Part shown: positions 8,751 through 17,446 of the stretch, piece after piece
Layout of the letters: every line of letters begins with the position of its first letter
How positions within the stretch are numbered: position 1 is the stretch's first letter
NCBI GenBank assembly: GCA_903831655.1
Contig: CAIKYO010000437.1
Location: 1 to 64,000 of the forward strand
DNA: 64,000 nt
Source of the DNA: an uncultured Burkholderiales bacterium
GTDB taxonomy: Bacteria > Pseudomonadota > Gammaproteobacteria > Burkholderiales > Burkholderiaceae_C
Direction of reading: 5' to 3'
The notes under the pieces: generated by a model
What the model saw: the letters and a program-made list of their open reading frames with translations, nothing else
Databases searched by the model: none
What the model was told of the DNA's origin: nothing
Position numbers and translations under genes: made by a program

Positions 8751-8812
8751 AACCGTTCACCCCCGAACCAACGTTTTGGGGACGTGTGATTCAGGCTCAA
8801 CGTTCACTAGGG

Positions 8813-8848
8813 TCCTCCTCAGAGATTCTTTCTGAGGAGGATTTTTTT
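8813..8848 (+). terminator. Rho-independent terminator after the CoxL-like gene
   Basis: A perfect 11-bp stem TCCTCCTCAGA 8813-8823 / TCTGAGGAGGA 8831-8841 with a 7-base loop is followed by seven T (8842-8848). The T-run overlaps the stop codon of the convergent topB gene. Confidence 0.92.
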
Positions 8849-11762
8849 ATTCAGATGACAAATGCGGACTGAGCAACCCGGCGATCTCAAACATGGTCAC
8901 GCTATCTTTACCAAACACTTTTGAGAGTGATGCGTCGCAAAGAATGGTTCTCTTGTCCTTGCTGTCTTGCAAGCCTTTGGCCTTGATGTAGTCCCACAAT
9001 TTCTTGACTGCCTGAGTTCGAGCCACCAACTCGTCTCCAATGACTTGTGCCAAGGCCCCACTGGGCTTTAAATTCGCAGTGACTTTTCTGGGCGCCTTTG
9101 GAGCTTTGTCCACCTTGGCTGCTTTGGCAGTGGCACCTTTGGCGCCAGCCTTCATCGTTTTTTTGCCTGCAACTTTTTTAGCAACAGCAGCCGTTTTTCT
9201 GGGTGGGTACTTGCTGTTTCTGGGCTCAAACTGGAAGGAAACCTTTGCGGCCTCAGGGTCCCAAGCCAAATACGCCTTGAAGGGACGGCGCGTCCTCATG
9301 GACACAAACTTATCGAGCAAATCCGTTTTGCCTGTTTCTAGCAGTTTCTTGACTTGGTCAGCGTCAATGGGTTGCTGAAGAACCATTTTGCCCGTCTTGA
9401 AGGTGCAATTGGGCGTGGCCAGCGTCAAACTGGGTACGGCATGCTCACATACATATTGTGATCCATGTTCAAAAACACCCGATCCACAGGCGGGACATGT
9501 GCCTAAAGAGACTTTTTGTGAGAAATCGATGAGCTCTCCTGACTCCTCGGCATTCTTATCTTCACCAAAGTCAAACTCAAGCTTCCAGTTCTGATCTTCT
9601 TCACTGAACTTCAATACCATCTCAGCAGTGAAAGGCCATCCCGCCTTAGAGCGGAACCCATCTAGGGGGCCAATGTGTTTATTGGCCAAGAAAGACTCCA
9701 CCTCGGCGATCTCAAACGCTCGACCGGCTGGGGTTTTTCCAAAAGAAAATCCACAGCCCTCTGACTCTCCATTTACACCTTGACAGGTGTAGCGACGGTA
9801 ATTTTCTTTGACCTGTCCACCACACTTGGGACAAGGGGTGGCCAAAGTCACATAGTCCCCGGGCACGGTGTCTCTGTCGTATTCCTTGGCCTTTTTAACG
9901 ATGTGTTCCGTCATTTGAGCAATGTCTTGCATGAACGCATCGCGGCTGAGTTGTCCATGTTCCATCAATGACAGCTTGTGTTCCCACTCTCCTGTGAGCG
10001 CGGGTTTGCTCAACTCCTCCACGCCCAGGCCTCGGAGCAAGGTCATCAACTGGAACGCCTTGGCCGTTGGAATGAGCTCTCGACCCTCTCTGAGCATGTA
10101 CTTCTCGTTCAAGAGCCCCTCAATCGTGGCTGCTCGCGTGGCTGGCGTGCCCAATCCCTTTTCCTGCATGGCCTCTCTGAGCTCATCGTCTTCAACCAAT
10201 TTGCCAGCCCCTTCCATGGCGCCCAACAGGGTGGCCTCGGAATACCTGGCAGGGGGTCTCGTCTTTAGCCCCTTGGGTTCAACTTCTTGAGCGAGCGCAT
10301 TTTCACCCTCTTGCACCACCACCAAACTCTTGCCCGAGCCCTCCTCCTCAGAGACCTCTTTTCCGTAAATGCTCATCCACCCTGGGTTGACCATGACTTT
10401 GCCATCTGTTTTAAAAGCGTGCGTTTGCTCTTTTAAGTCAATCAAAGTGGTACGGGTGGTCACCAAAAACTCAGCCGAAGGGAAAAAGATGGCCATGAAG
10501 CGACGAACGACCAAGTCATAGAGCTTTTGCTCTGCCTCGGACAAGCCTTTGGGCTCTTCAAGCGTCGGGATGATTGCAAAGTGATCGCTCACTTTGCTGT
10601 TGTCAAAAATTCGCTTGGAGGGACGAATCATCTTCTCTTTTAGTGCAACACGGGCATGAGGTGACAAATGCTTCATGCCACTCTCAGCAATCATCTCAAA
10701 GGTGCTCACCACGGTGGGCAAATAGTCCTCAGGCAAATGCCTAGAGTCTGTCCTGGGGTAGGTCAGGGCTTTGTGCCTTTCGTACAAACTCTGTGCCAAA
10801 GCCAATGTGGTCTTGGCTGAATATCCAAAGCGTCCGTTGGCCTCGCGTTGCAAAGAGGTGAGGTCAAAAAGGGCTGGAGCGGCTTGCGTGGTCGGCTTGC
10901 TCTCATCAATCACACGACCAGACTGGCTCTTTGTCGCATTGGCAATCTCCAATGCCTCTTGATGAGTCCAAACCCGATCGGCTTTTTTCTCGGGATCGTT
11001 CTCATCCTTTTTATGCTGTGGATTGATCCATTTGGCCGAATACTCACCGGCCTTGACTTTGAAGTTGGCTTGAATTTCCCAATAGTCGCGGGAGATGAAT
11101 TTTCTGATCTGCTCTTCACGCTCCACCACCACTGACAAGGTTGGTGTTTGAACACGGCCCACCGTTGTTAGAAAAAAACCACCATCGCGCGAATTAAAGG
11201 CAGTAAATGCTCGAGTCCCGTTGATGCCCACCAACCAATCGGCCTCAGACCGACTCCTTGCAGCATCCGCCAAGCCTTGCATTTGTGCCTCTGTTCTAAG
11301 ACTCTCAAAGCCATCTCGAATGGCCTGAGGAGTCATGGACTGCAACCACAACCGGCGAACTGCCTTGTTGGATTCTTTTTGACCAAAGGCGTACTGCTCA
11401 ATCAAGCGAAAGATCAACTCCCCCTCTCGGCCTGCATCACAAGCGTTGATCAACTCGCCTATATCTTTTCTCTTGAGAAGCTTGACCACTGCGTTGAGCC
11501 TGGACTTGGTCTTGTCCACAGGTTTCAGCTCAAAATGAGGCGGTATAACGGGTAAGTTTGCAAAGCTCCATTTGCCTCGCTTGACGTCAAACTCCTCTGG
11601 CGCCTTGATCTCCAACAAATGACCAACAGCACTGGTGACCACATATTTGTCATTTTCAAAATGATCATCGTGCTTTTCAAATTTACCCGCAACCGGGGTC
11701 AGAGCCCGGACGATGTCTTGGGCCACTGAGGGTTTTTCTGCAATCACCAAAGTTTTTGTCAT
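8847..11762 (-). CDS. topB: DNA topoisomerase III with C-terminal SWIB domain
   Basis: A 971-residue type IA topoisomerase. The Toprim domain opens with TLVIAEKPSVAQDIVRAL and contains NACDAGREGELIF; the catalytic tyrosine is in TYPRTDS (Tyr335). After the core come two Cys4-type zinc elements (CPKCGGQVKENYRRYTC and CPACGSGVFEHGSQYVC), a Lys/Ala-rich linker near residues 850-890, and a terminal ~80-residue segment (LAQVIG through VTMFEIAGLLSPHL) that reads as a SWIB/MDM2-fold domain. Topoisomerase III relaxes and decatenates DNA through a transient 5'-phosphotyrosine. E. coli TopB lacks the SWIB part. The gene is divergent from a SET-domain gene with 126 bases between starts. Confidence 0.95.
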   Translation of the reverse strand: MTKTLVIAEKPSVAQDIVRALTPVAGKFEKHDDHFENDKYVVTSAVGHLLEIKAPEEFDVKRGKWSFANLPVIPPHFELKPVDKTKSRLNAVVKLLKRKDIGELINACDAGREGELIFRLIEQYAFGQKESNKAVRRLWLQSMTPQAIRDGFESLRTEAQMQGLADAARSRSEADWLVGINGTRAFTAFNSRDGGFFLTTVGRVQTPTLSVVVEREEQIRKFISRDYWEIQANFKVKAGEYSAKWINPQHKKDENDPEKKADRVWTHQEALEIANATKSQSGRVIDESKPTTQAAPALFDLTSLQREANGRFGYSAKTTLALAQSLYERHKALTYPRTDSRHLPEDYLPTVVSTFEMIAESGMKHLSPHARVALKEKMIRPSKRIFDNSKVSDHFAIIPTLEEPKGLSEAEQKLYDLVVRRFMAIFFPSAEFLVTTRTTLIDLKEQTHAFKTDGKVMVNPGWMSIYGKEVSEEEGSGKSLVVVQEGENALAQEVEPKGLKTRPPARYSEATLLGAMEGAGKLVEDDELREAMQEKGLGTPATRAATIEGLLNEKYMLREGRELIPTAKAFQLMTLLRGLGVEELSKPALTGEWEHKLSLMEHGQLSRDAFMQDIAQMTEHIVKKAKEYDRDTVPGDYVTLATPCPKCGGQVKENYRRYTCQGVNGESEGCGFSFGKTPAGRAFEIAEVESFLANKHIGPLDGFRSKAGWPFTAEMVLKFSEEDQNWKLEFDFGEDKNAEESGELIDFSQKVSLGTCPACGSGVFEHGSQYVCEHAVPSLTLATPNCTFKTGKMVLQQPIDADQVKKLLETGKTDLLDKFVSMRTRRPFKAYLAWDPEAAKVSFQFEPRNSKYPPRKTAAVAKKVAGKKTMKAGAKGATAKAAKVDKAPKAPRKVTANLKPSGALAQVIGDELVARTQAVKKLWDYIKAKGLQDSKDKRTILCDASLSKVFGKDSVTMFEIAGLLSPHLSSE

Positions 11763-11804
11763 TTAAATTTTCACGTCCTTGTTGACCCGCATTGTGCACT
11801 TTTT

Positions 11805-11833
11805 TTGCGCAGTCTTGGCAAACACTTTAAAAT
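11805..11833 (+). promoter_or_regulatory. Candidate sigma-70 promoter for the SET-domain gene
   Basis: TTGCGC at 11805-11810 and TAAAAT at 11828-11833 are separated by exactly 17 bases, placing transcription start near 11840 and the ATG at 11889 about 50 bases downstream. The -10 matches 5/6 and the -35 3/6 of consensus. This supports the ATG at 11889 over the in-frame TTG at 11805. Confidence 0.4.
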
Positions 11834-11888
11834 CATAACCGTGAGCCTCATTATCCAAAATTTGCTCATCCTCCCTTTTTTTATTGAA

Positions 11889-12398
11889 ATGACCTCCATT
11901 GTGACCACCACCAAACCTAAAAAATCCAAACACAAACGCATTGAAACCCGTCAATCCGGCGTCCACGGCAAAGGTGTCTTTGCTCTGGAGGATATACCCA
12001 AGGGAGAGGTCATCATCGAATACAAGGGAGAGGTGATCAGCTGGAAGGAAGCCCTTAGACGACACCCCCACAACCCCGCAGAACCCAATCACACCTTTTT
12101 TTTCCACATCAATGAAAAAAACGTGATTGACGGGGGCTCCAAAGGCAACAGTGCTCGCTGGATCAACCATTCTTGTAAGCCCAATTGCGAAGCGGATGAA
12201 ATTGGCAATCGTGTTTTTATCAAATCCATCAAGAAAATCAAAGCTGGCGAAGAGCTCAACTACGACTACGGCTTGATCATTGATGGCAAATACACCAAAA
12301 AGCTCTTGGCCGATTACCCATGCTGGTGTGGCTCCAAAAAATGCCGTGGCACCCTCTTGGCCCCCAAAGACGAGCCCAAAAAATCATCCAAGCACTGA
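11889..12398 (+). CDS. SET-domain protein lysine methyltransferase (with post-SET zinc motif)
   Basis: A 169-residue protein from the ATG at 11889. After a basic N-terminus (KPKKSKHKR) the SET domain is complete: GVHGKGVFA (24-32), the SAM-binding NHSCKPN (93-99), GEELNYDYG (120-128) with the catalytic tyrosine region, and a post-SET CWCGSKKCRG (145-154) that with the SET cysteine forms a zinc site. This is the layout of eukaryotic histone lysine methyltransferases and of bacterial SET proteins such as chlamydial NUE. The substrate here is unknown; a nucleoid protein is an inference. A longer in-frame start at TTG 11805 would add a hydrophobic, non-family extension and overlaps the candidate promoter. 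BirA follows 15 bases downstream. Confidence 0.9.
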   Translation: MTSIVTTTKPKKSKHKRIETRQSGVHGKGVFALEDIPKGEVIIEYKGEVISWKEALRRHPHNPAEPNHTFFFHINEKNVIDGGSKGNSARWINHSCKPNCEADEIGNRVFIKSIKKIKAGEELNYDYGLIIDGKYTKKLLADYPCWCGSKKCRGTLLAPKDEPKKSSKH

Positions 12399-12413
12399 CC
12401 CAGCCCATTTATT

Positions 12414-13220
12414 TTGTCTGATTTGCCCTCCCCCTCTTTGCCTCAAACCCCCACCGAATGGGGGTTTGAGAGGGTTCAAGAAATCGACTCTACATCCAGT
12501 GAACTCATGCGTCGCGCAAAAGCGGGGCACTGTGATTCAACCCTTTTGCTGGCCGAACTCCAAACAGCGGGACGCGGGCGGCAAGGTCGCGTTTGGGTCA
12601 GCGAGCCTGGACAAGCACTGACTTTTTCAATGGGGTTTTTATACAACCCCCAGGACTGGATGGGACTTTCTTTGGCCATCGGCGTGGCGTTGGTCAAGGC
12701 CATCGATCCATCCAAAACCCTTCAGATCGGATTGAAGTGGCCCAATGATGTTTGGCACATCGGGGCGATGGGACCCGCAAAATTGGCCGGTATTTTGATT
12801 GAAACCGTCAGTGTCTCCAACCCTTTGGGTGACAGCGCCACTCGGTACTGTGTTCTTGGAATCGGCTTGAACCGATTCACACCTAACTTATCGAAGTTTG
12901 AAGGCTTCTATCCTCCACCCATTGGATTGTTGGAGTTGGGCTGCTCTTTGGGCGAGGACGAATTGCTTGAGCGCATTTTGGCCGAACTCACGCCCACACT
13001 CTTGCAGTTTCAGTCCGAGGGTTTTAGACCCTTCAAGGCCTCTTTTGATCGCTTGGATCTTTTGAAGAACCGCGAAATCAACGTCAATGCGGCCCCCTAC
13101 GGCGTCGCGCTGGGTGTGAACGATAGAGGGGAGTTACAGGTGAACACTTCGCTTGGTCTACAAAGCATGGTCAGCCAAGAGGTGAGTGTGCGCCCGGCAC
13201 CCCTGCGCTCTGAGTCATGA
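12414..13220 (+). CDS. birA: Biotin-[acetyl-CoA-carboxylase] ligase, catalytic form without HTH
   Basis: A 268-residue protein with the biotin protein ligase signatures IDSTSSEL, the biotinyl-AMP loop GRGRQGR (53-59), KWPND (108-112) and KLAGILIE. It attaches biotin to the AccB carrier lysine. No N-terminal winged helix is present, so unlike E. coli BirA it is not expected to repress biotin genes. The start is TTG at 12414, the only reasonable start before the conserved region; no ribosome site is obvious, and it lies 15 bases after the SET gene. In many Burkholderiales the next gene is type III pantothenate kinase (coaX); here a convergent sensor kinase begins three bases later. Confidence 0.9.
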   Translation: MSDLPSPSLPQTPTEWGFERVQEIDSTSSELMRRAKAGHCDSTLLLAELQTAGRGRQGRVWVSEPGQALTFSMGFLYNPQDWMGLSLAIGVALVKAIDPSKTLQIGLKWPNDVWHIGAMGPAKLAGILIETVSVSNPLGDSATRYCVLGIGLNRFTPNLSKFEGFYPPPIGLLELGCSLGEDELLERILAELTPTLLQFQSEGFRPFKASFDRLDLLKNREINVNAAPYGVALGVNDRGELQVNTSLGLQSMVSQEVSVRPAPLRSES

Positions 13221-13223
13221 GAC

Positions 13224-14804
13224 TCACGTTTGCCTTTTAAAGAACTTTGAAGCAGAGGGGGGCATCGCAAAGCTCACCTTCACCCTGAGTCCTGGACCCC
13301 CGCGAACAGCACGTCCAAGCTCGTTGTTGGTGTGGCCTCCCCCCCTGGCCTCGAGCGTGATCTCTGCGTTGTGCTGATGTGCAATCTCACGCACGATGGA
13401 CAACCCCAATCCAGAACCCTCTGTTTCATTGTCCATGATTCGATAAAAGGGTTGAAAAACCAACTCTCTCTCACTTGGATCAATCCCAGGTCCTGAGTCC
13501 TCAATTTGAAAAACCAGCCGTTTAGGATGACGCTCTTTGTACAAGGACAAGGTCACCACTCCGGGATGATCTTGACTCGAAGGTGTGTAATGAATTGCAT
13601 TGTCTAGCAAATTTCTGATCATCTCTTTGATCAAAGTTGGGTTGACATCAATCTTCCAATTTTTGTGTGGTGCATCGTTGCTCTCATAGCCCAAATCAAT
13701 GTGCTTGGCCATTGCAAGAGGCAACGCATCTTGCATCACCTCCTTGATCAATAGGCTCAAGTCTTGGCTTTGTTTCACCATGGACTGCGCTCCACTCTCA
13801 GCCCTGGCCAGAGCGAGCAATTGATTGACCGTGTTGGTGGCTCTGACACTAGAGCGGCCGATCAATTTAAGTGAATGCATCAATTCTTGTGCGCTTGAAT
13901 TCTCCCTTTGAGCCAACTCAGCTTGCATTCGCAATCCCGCCAAAGGTGTTTTGAGCTGGTGGGCCGCATCGGCCAAGAATTTCTTTTTGGTCTCAATGGA
14001 TACTTGTAGTCGCGCCAATAAATCATTGATCGATCCGGTCAAGGTGCTCACCTCGATGGGCAGTGCTTGGCTATCGAGTGGGCTTAAGTCATCTGGGCGG
14101 CGACTGCGAATTTGCTCCTCAAGTCTTTGAAGAGGCTCTAAACCCTTCGCCAGGGCCATCCACAACAAAAGAACGGCCAGGGGCACGATGGCAAATTGTG
14201 GCAACATCATGCCTTTGATGATTTCATTGGTCAAGAGACTTCGCGAGTGAAGGGTTTCACCCACTTGAATCAACGCAAGGGGTTCTTTGTCCTCACTTCT
14301 GACCCATGTGTAGGACAAACGCAGTCGCTTACCGTGCCACATCTCGTCTCTGAACAAAATTTCTGATTTGCCACCCATCTCATCTGGCTCCCTCAAAGGC
14401 AAAGGCAAATCGGGTTCGCCCAAGGTGGTGTTGGTCTTGTACCAATGAATTTGGTAAACCATGAGGTGGCGGTCTCCCTCACCGCTTGAATCGTCCGAGT
14501 ATTGCAGTCCATGCATGGGCAAAGCACCTGAGAGCTCGGGTGCCGTTTTAAGATCCGCTTTTGAGGCTGATCCCACTTTGGAGGGGCCAACAAAGTCCTT
14601 GCCATCGCGCTGCATTGGGTCCATCAAGCGCTTTAATTCATTGACTCGAAATTCTAAATTTCTATCATAGGGTTTGTTGGCAATTCCGTCGGCGACCAAC
14701 CATGTCAATCCCACACTCATGGGCCATAAACATGCCAATGCAATGAACATCCAATCCAAGATGCCCCCCACCAAAGAGGGCTGTTTTCGTTGAAATAACT
14801 TCAT
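13224..14804 (-). CDS. Two-component sensor histidine kinase (TctE-like architecture)
   Basis: A 526-residue membrane kinase. A first membrane helix lies at about 15-37, a ~160-residue periplasmic sensor region follows, then a second helix near 197-217. The dimerisation domain has the phosphoacceptor His in DAAHQLKTPLAG (about residue 279), and the ATPase domain has NLLDNAIHYTP, DSGPGID and GSGLGLSIVREIA. The 2CSK-type periplasmic sensor and overall plan resemble TctE, sensor for tricarboxylates, but no tctCBA transport genes are in this window, so the ligand is unknown. It is downstream of its response regulator (52-base gap) and convergent with birA. Confidence 0.92.
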   Translation of the reverse strand: MKLFQRKQPSLVGGILDWMFIALACLWPMSVGLTWLVADGIANKPYDRNLEFRVNELKRLMDPMQRDGKDFVGPSKVGSASKADLKTAPELSGALPMHGLQYSDDSSGEGDRHLMVYQIHWYKTNTTLGEPDLPLPLREPDEMGGKSEILFRDEMWHGKRLRLSYTWVRSEDKEPLALIQVGETLHSRSLLTNEIIKGMMLPQFAIVPLAVLLLWMALAKGLEPLQRLEEQIRSRRPDDLSPLDSQALPIEVSTLTGSINDLLARLQVSIETKKKFLADAAHQLKTPLAGLRMQAELAQRENSSAQELMHSLKLIGRSSVRATNTVNQLLALARAESGAQSMVKQSQDLSLLIKEVMQDALPLAMAKHIDLGYESNDAPHKNWKIDVNPTLIKEMIRNLLDNAIHYTPSSQDHPGVVTLSLYKERHPKRLVFQIEDSGPGIDPSERELVFQPFYRIMDNETEGSGLGLSIVREIAHQHNAEITLEARGGGHTNNELGRAVRGGPGLRVKVSFAMPPSASKFFKRQT

Positions 14805-14856
14805 GCGTTGATGTTTTAAATAACTTGCATCGGTGTTGCAAGCTCAGATGACCCAG

Positions 14857-15531
14857 TTATTGGGTAATTTTCTCTAGACAGTAACCCAGACCACGGACGG
14901 TCACAATGCGTATCGGCCCTTTTTCAATTTTTTTACGCAAGCGATGGATGTAGACCTCGATGGCGTTGTTGCTCACCTCCTCGCCCCATTCACACAAACG
15001 CTCCACCAATTGGTCCTTGCTCACCAATCGGCCCGTGCGCTGCAACAAGACTTCCAACAACCCCAACTCTCTGGCTGATAAATCGACCATCTTGCCATCA
15101 ATGGTGGCCACACGTCCCGTTTGGTCATACACCATGGGTCCGTGTTTGATCAGCGCACTGTTGCCCCCCATGCCCCTTCTAATAAGGGCTCTTACACGCG
15201 CCTCTAACTCTTGCAGGGAGAAGGGTTTGGCCATGAAGTCATCGGCACCATAATCCAAGCCTTTGACTCGGTCCTCGATGCTGTCGGCCGCCGTCAAAAT
15301 GAGTACAGGACATGTGCTGCCTCTAGAACGCAAGCGCTTTAAAACCTCGAGCCCATGCATTTTGGGCAATCCCAAATCGAGAATGAGCAAATCAAACTCA
15401 TGGGTATTGAGGAGTGCGGTATCCGCTTCCAAGCCGTTTGAGACATGGTCCACGACTGCACCCGAGCTTCTTAGGCCGCGAAGCAAACCATCCGCCAGCA
15501 CTTGATCGTCTTCAGCTATGAGTATTCGCAC
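14857..15531 (-). CDS. OmpR/PhoB-family response regulator
   Basis: A 224-residue regulator with a receiver domain (acidic pair in MRILIAEDD, phosphoacceptor Asp52 in LLILDLGLP, Lys102 in FMAKPF) and a C-terminal winged helix (ELGLLEVLLQRTGRLVSKDQL, then NAIEVYIHRLRKKIE and VRGLGYCL). It is paired with the sensor kinase just downstream on the same strand. Its targets cannot be read from the window; no tricarboxylate transporter is nearby. The ATG at 15529-15531 follows 55 bases after the marR stop, so the three regulatory genes may be one transcript. Confidence 0.93.
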   Translation of the reverse strand: MRILIAEDDQVLADGLLRGLRSSGAVVDHVSNGLEADTALLNTHEFDLLILDLGLPKMHGLEVLKRLRSRGSTCPVLILTAADSIEDRVKGLDYGADDFMAKPFSLQELEARVRALIRRGMGGNSALIKHGPMVYDQTGRVATIDGKMVDLSARELGLLEVLLQRTGRLVSKDQLVERLCEWGEEVSNNAIEVYIHRLRKKIEKGPIRIVTVRGLGYCLEKITQ

Positions 15532-15586
15532 AGTTCAAGCACTCCGTTTTTCAATTGCCTTCATTTTAGGACCCATTTCCTTGATT

Positions 15587-16093
15587 TCAGCCAAGTGCGT
15601 AGACCTCTAATCCCAAAGCGATGACGGTTGCCACCTCTGCGCCCACCTCTTGTCGAAATTCCTCCTCGGCACGGGCCACAGCCCCTCTAAAGGCCTCCAG
15701 CCACGCGAGCCCCGTAGGGGTGAATCGAATTAGCTTTGAGCGCTTGTCCAATTCGTCCATCTCTCGCTCCACCAATCCCCAAGCTTGGCATTGATCAACC
15801 ATCGCCCCCATGGCCTGCTTGGTCATTCCCGCATCTTGCGCGAGATCCCGCAAGGTTGAGCCCTTGGTGCTCAAATGTCTGGTGATGTGCACGTGTGCGG
15901 CACTCACCTGCGCACGGCTTGCCAGATTGGACAATGCAAGAGGCACTTGGACATCGTGCGCCATCAAATACAAGACGCGTTCATCGAAACGACGCATCGC
16001 TTGCCCCAACAAGCGACCCAAATGATTTTGACGCCAGTCCTGTGGCAGTTTTTCGCGCGGGTCGGTTTTTTTTGATGTCGTTCTTGCTTTCAT
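15587..16093 (-). CDS. MarR-family transcriptional regulator
   Basis: A 168-residue protein with the MarR winged-helix layout: AQVSAAHVHITRHLSTKGSTLRDLAQDAGMTKQAMGAMVDQCQAWGLVERE covers the recognition helix, followed by the wing (MDELDKRSKLIRFTPTG) and a dimerisation helix. Such regulators usually repress their own gene and a neighbour and are released by a small ligand or oxidation. The ATG at 16091-16093 is only ~12 bases downstream of a perfect minus-strand TATAAT (16105-16110) that lies inside a 9-bp inverted repeat, so the message would have almost no 5' leader and self-repression is likely. Ligand unknown. The divergent gene is recA. Confidence 0.88.
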   Translation of the reverse strand: MKARTTSKKTDPREKLPQDWRQNHLGRLLGQAMRRFDERVLYLMAHDVQVPLALSNLASRAQVSAAHVHITRHLSTKGSTLRDLAQDAGMTKQAMGAMVDQCQAWGLVEREMDELDKRSKLIRFTPTGLAWLEAFRGAVARAEEEFRQEVGAEVATVIALGLEVYALG

Positions 16094-16106
16094 ATTGTGA
16101 CTTTAT

Positions 16107-16129
16107 TATAGTCAGCTAAACTGACTATA
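16107..16129. promoter_or_regulatory. Perfect inverted-repeat operator (probable MarR box) overlapping marR -10
   Basis: TATAGTCAG 16107-16115 and CTGACTATA 16121-16129 are exact reverse complements separated by CTAAA. On the minus strand the left half merges into TATAAT (16105-16110), the presumed marR -10. The size and symmetry fit a MarR dimer site. It lies about 30 bases upstream of a possible recA -10 (TATAAA 16158-16163). Confidence 0.7.
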
Positions 16130-16166
16130 TTTTCTATTTACAAGATCTAATGCTTGTTATAAATTA

Positions 16167-16182
16167 CTGGTTAAGCATACAG
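16167..16182. promoter_or_regulatory. LexA-like SOS box upstream of recA
   Basis: CTGG-N8-ACAG matches the proteobacterial LexA consensus CTGT-N8-ACAG except for one base. It lies just downstream of the possible -10 TATAAA at 16158-16163 and 60 bases before the recA ATG, a position expected for SOS repression. Confidence 0.65.
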
Positions 16183-16230
16183 CTTAATTTGAAGTTGTAC
16201 TGTTTGATTTTAATTAATTCATTGATTCTT

Positions 16231-16236
16231 AAGGAG
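16231..16236 (+). promoter_or_regulatory. recA ribosome binding site
   Basis: AAGGAG five bases before the recA ATG at 16242; one of the strongest Shine-Dalgarno sequences in the window and it fixes the start. Confidence 0.85.
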
Positions 16237-16241
16237 TTTTC

Positions 16242-17324
16242 ATGGACGCACCCGTCAAAGGTCTTACTGCTGCTGCAAGCGAAAAATCAAAGGCTCTACA
16301 AGCAGCCCTGGCTCAAATTGAAAAACAATTTGGCAAAGGCACCATCATGCGATTGGGCGAGGGAGAGGTCATTGAAGACATCCAAGTCGTCTCAACAGGG
16401 TCTTTGGGGTTAGACATTGCGTTGGGCGTAGGCGGTCTGCCACGCGGACGCGTGATTGAAATTTACGGCCCAGAGTCTTCGGGTAAAACGACCCTAACGC
16501 TCCAAGTGATTGCAGAGATGCAAAAACAAATGGGCACTTGCGCTTTTGTGGACGCAGAGCATGCCTTGGACATCCAATACGCTCAAAAATTGGGTGTGAA
16601 CTTGCAAGAATTGTTGATCTCTCAGCCAGACACAGGCGAGCAAGCCCTTGAAATCGTTGACAGCTTGGTGCGCTCAGGCGCCGTTGACCTGATTGTGGTT
16701 GACTCGGTCGCGGCTTTAACGCCCAAGGCAGAGCTTGAAGGCGACATGGGAGACTCCTTACCCGGTCTTCAAGCCAGACTCATGAGCCAAGCCTTGAGAA
16801 AACTCACCGCAACCATCAAAAAGACCAATTGCATGGTGATTTTCATCAACCAAATCCGCATGAAAATTGGCGTGATGTTTGGCTCCCCCGAGACCACAAC
16901 AGGTGGAAACGCACTCAAGTTCTACGCCTCTGTCAGGCTCGACATTCGCCGCACTGGCACCATCAAAAAAGGCGAGGACTCGATTGGCAACGAAACCAAA
17001 GTCAAAGTCGTTAAAAACAAAGTTGCTCCGCCCTTTAAAACCGCCGAATTCGACATCTTATTTGGCGAGGGCATCTCTCGCTTGGGTGAGATCATTGACT
17101 TGGGCGTGAATGCACGTGTGATCGAAAAGTCTGGTGCTTGGTACGCTTACAACGGCGAAAAAATTGGCCAAGGTCGCGACAACTCACGAGAATTCTTGCG
17201 TGAGAACCCCAGTCTGGCCATGGAAATCGAAAACAAGGTTCGCGAGTCCCTCGGCATTCCCTCTTTGGCGGGATCTTTGGCCGCCCCTCTTGCAGTGGGT
17301 CCCACGCAACCCAGCGAAGCCTAA
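16242..17324 (+). CDS. recA: Recombinase RecA
   Basis: A 360-residue RecA of normal length. Walker A is GPESSGKTT (76-84), the catalytic Glu lies in [10 protein letters not shown], Walker B is [10 protein letters not shown], and the DNA-binding loop regions include [20 protein letters not shown] and [28 protein letters not shown]. RecA forms filaments on single-stranded DNA, drives strand exchange and stimulates LexA self-cleavage. An AAGGAG site and a one-mismatch LexA box lie upstream. recX follows 122 bases downstream after two hairpins. The upstream neighbour is a divergent marR gene whose operator sits close to the likely recA promoter. Confidence 0.99.
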   Translation: MDAPVKGLTAAASEKSKALQAALAQIEKQFGKGTIMRLGEGEVIEDIQVVSTGSLGLDIALGVGGLPRGRVIEIYGPESSGKTTLTLQVIAEMQKQMGTCAFVDAEHALDIQYAQKLGVNLQELLISQPDTGEQALEIVDSLVRSGAVDLIVVDSVAALTPKAELEGDMGDSLPGLQARLMSQALRKLTATIKKTNCMVIFINQIRMKIGVMFGSPETTTGGNALKFYASVRLDIRRTGTIKKGEDSIGNETKVKVVKNKVAPPFKTAEFDILFGEGISRLGEIIDLGVNARVIEKSGAWYAYNGEKIGQGRDNSREFLRENPSLAMEIENKVRESLGIPSLAGSLAAPLAVGPTQPSEA

Positions 17325-17337
17325 ACGAGCACCGTGA

Positions 17338-17401
17338 CTCGCCTTAAGCATAGGGCGAGCGTCAGCATTGCGCACCCCACAGCCCCATCACAGGCTGTGG
17401 G
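17338..17401 (+). terminator. Tandem hairpins between recA and recX
   Basis: Two stems: CTCGCC 17338-17343 / GGCGAG 17354-17359, and CCCACAGCC 17376-17384 / GGCTGTGGG 17393-17401 with an 8-base loop. No T-run follows. They probably attenuate or protect the recA message, giving less recX transcript, as reported for recA-recX in other bacteria. Confidence 0.4.
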
Positions 17402-17446
17402 CTCAACCCCTACAAAACTCCCCATCCACACACAAAACAAAGCGCC

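Noticed and set aside
13224-15531. Calling the two-component pair tctE/tctD
   Set aside because: Architecture is similar, but no tricarboxylate transporter genes are nearby, so the ligand and name are unsupported.
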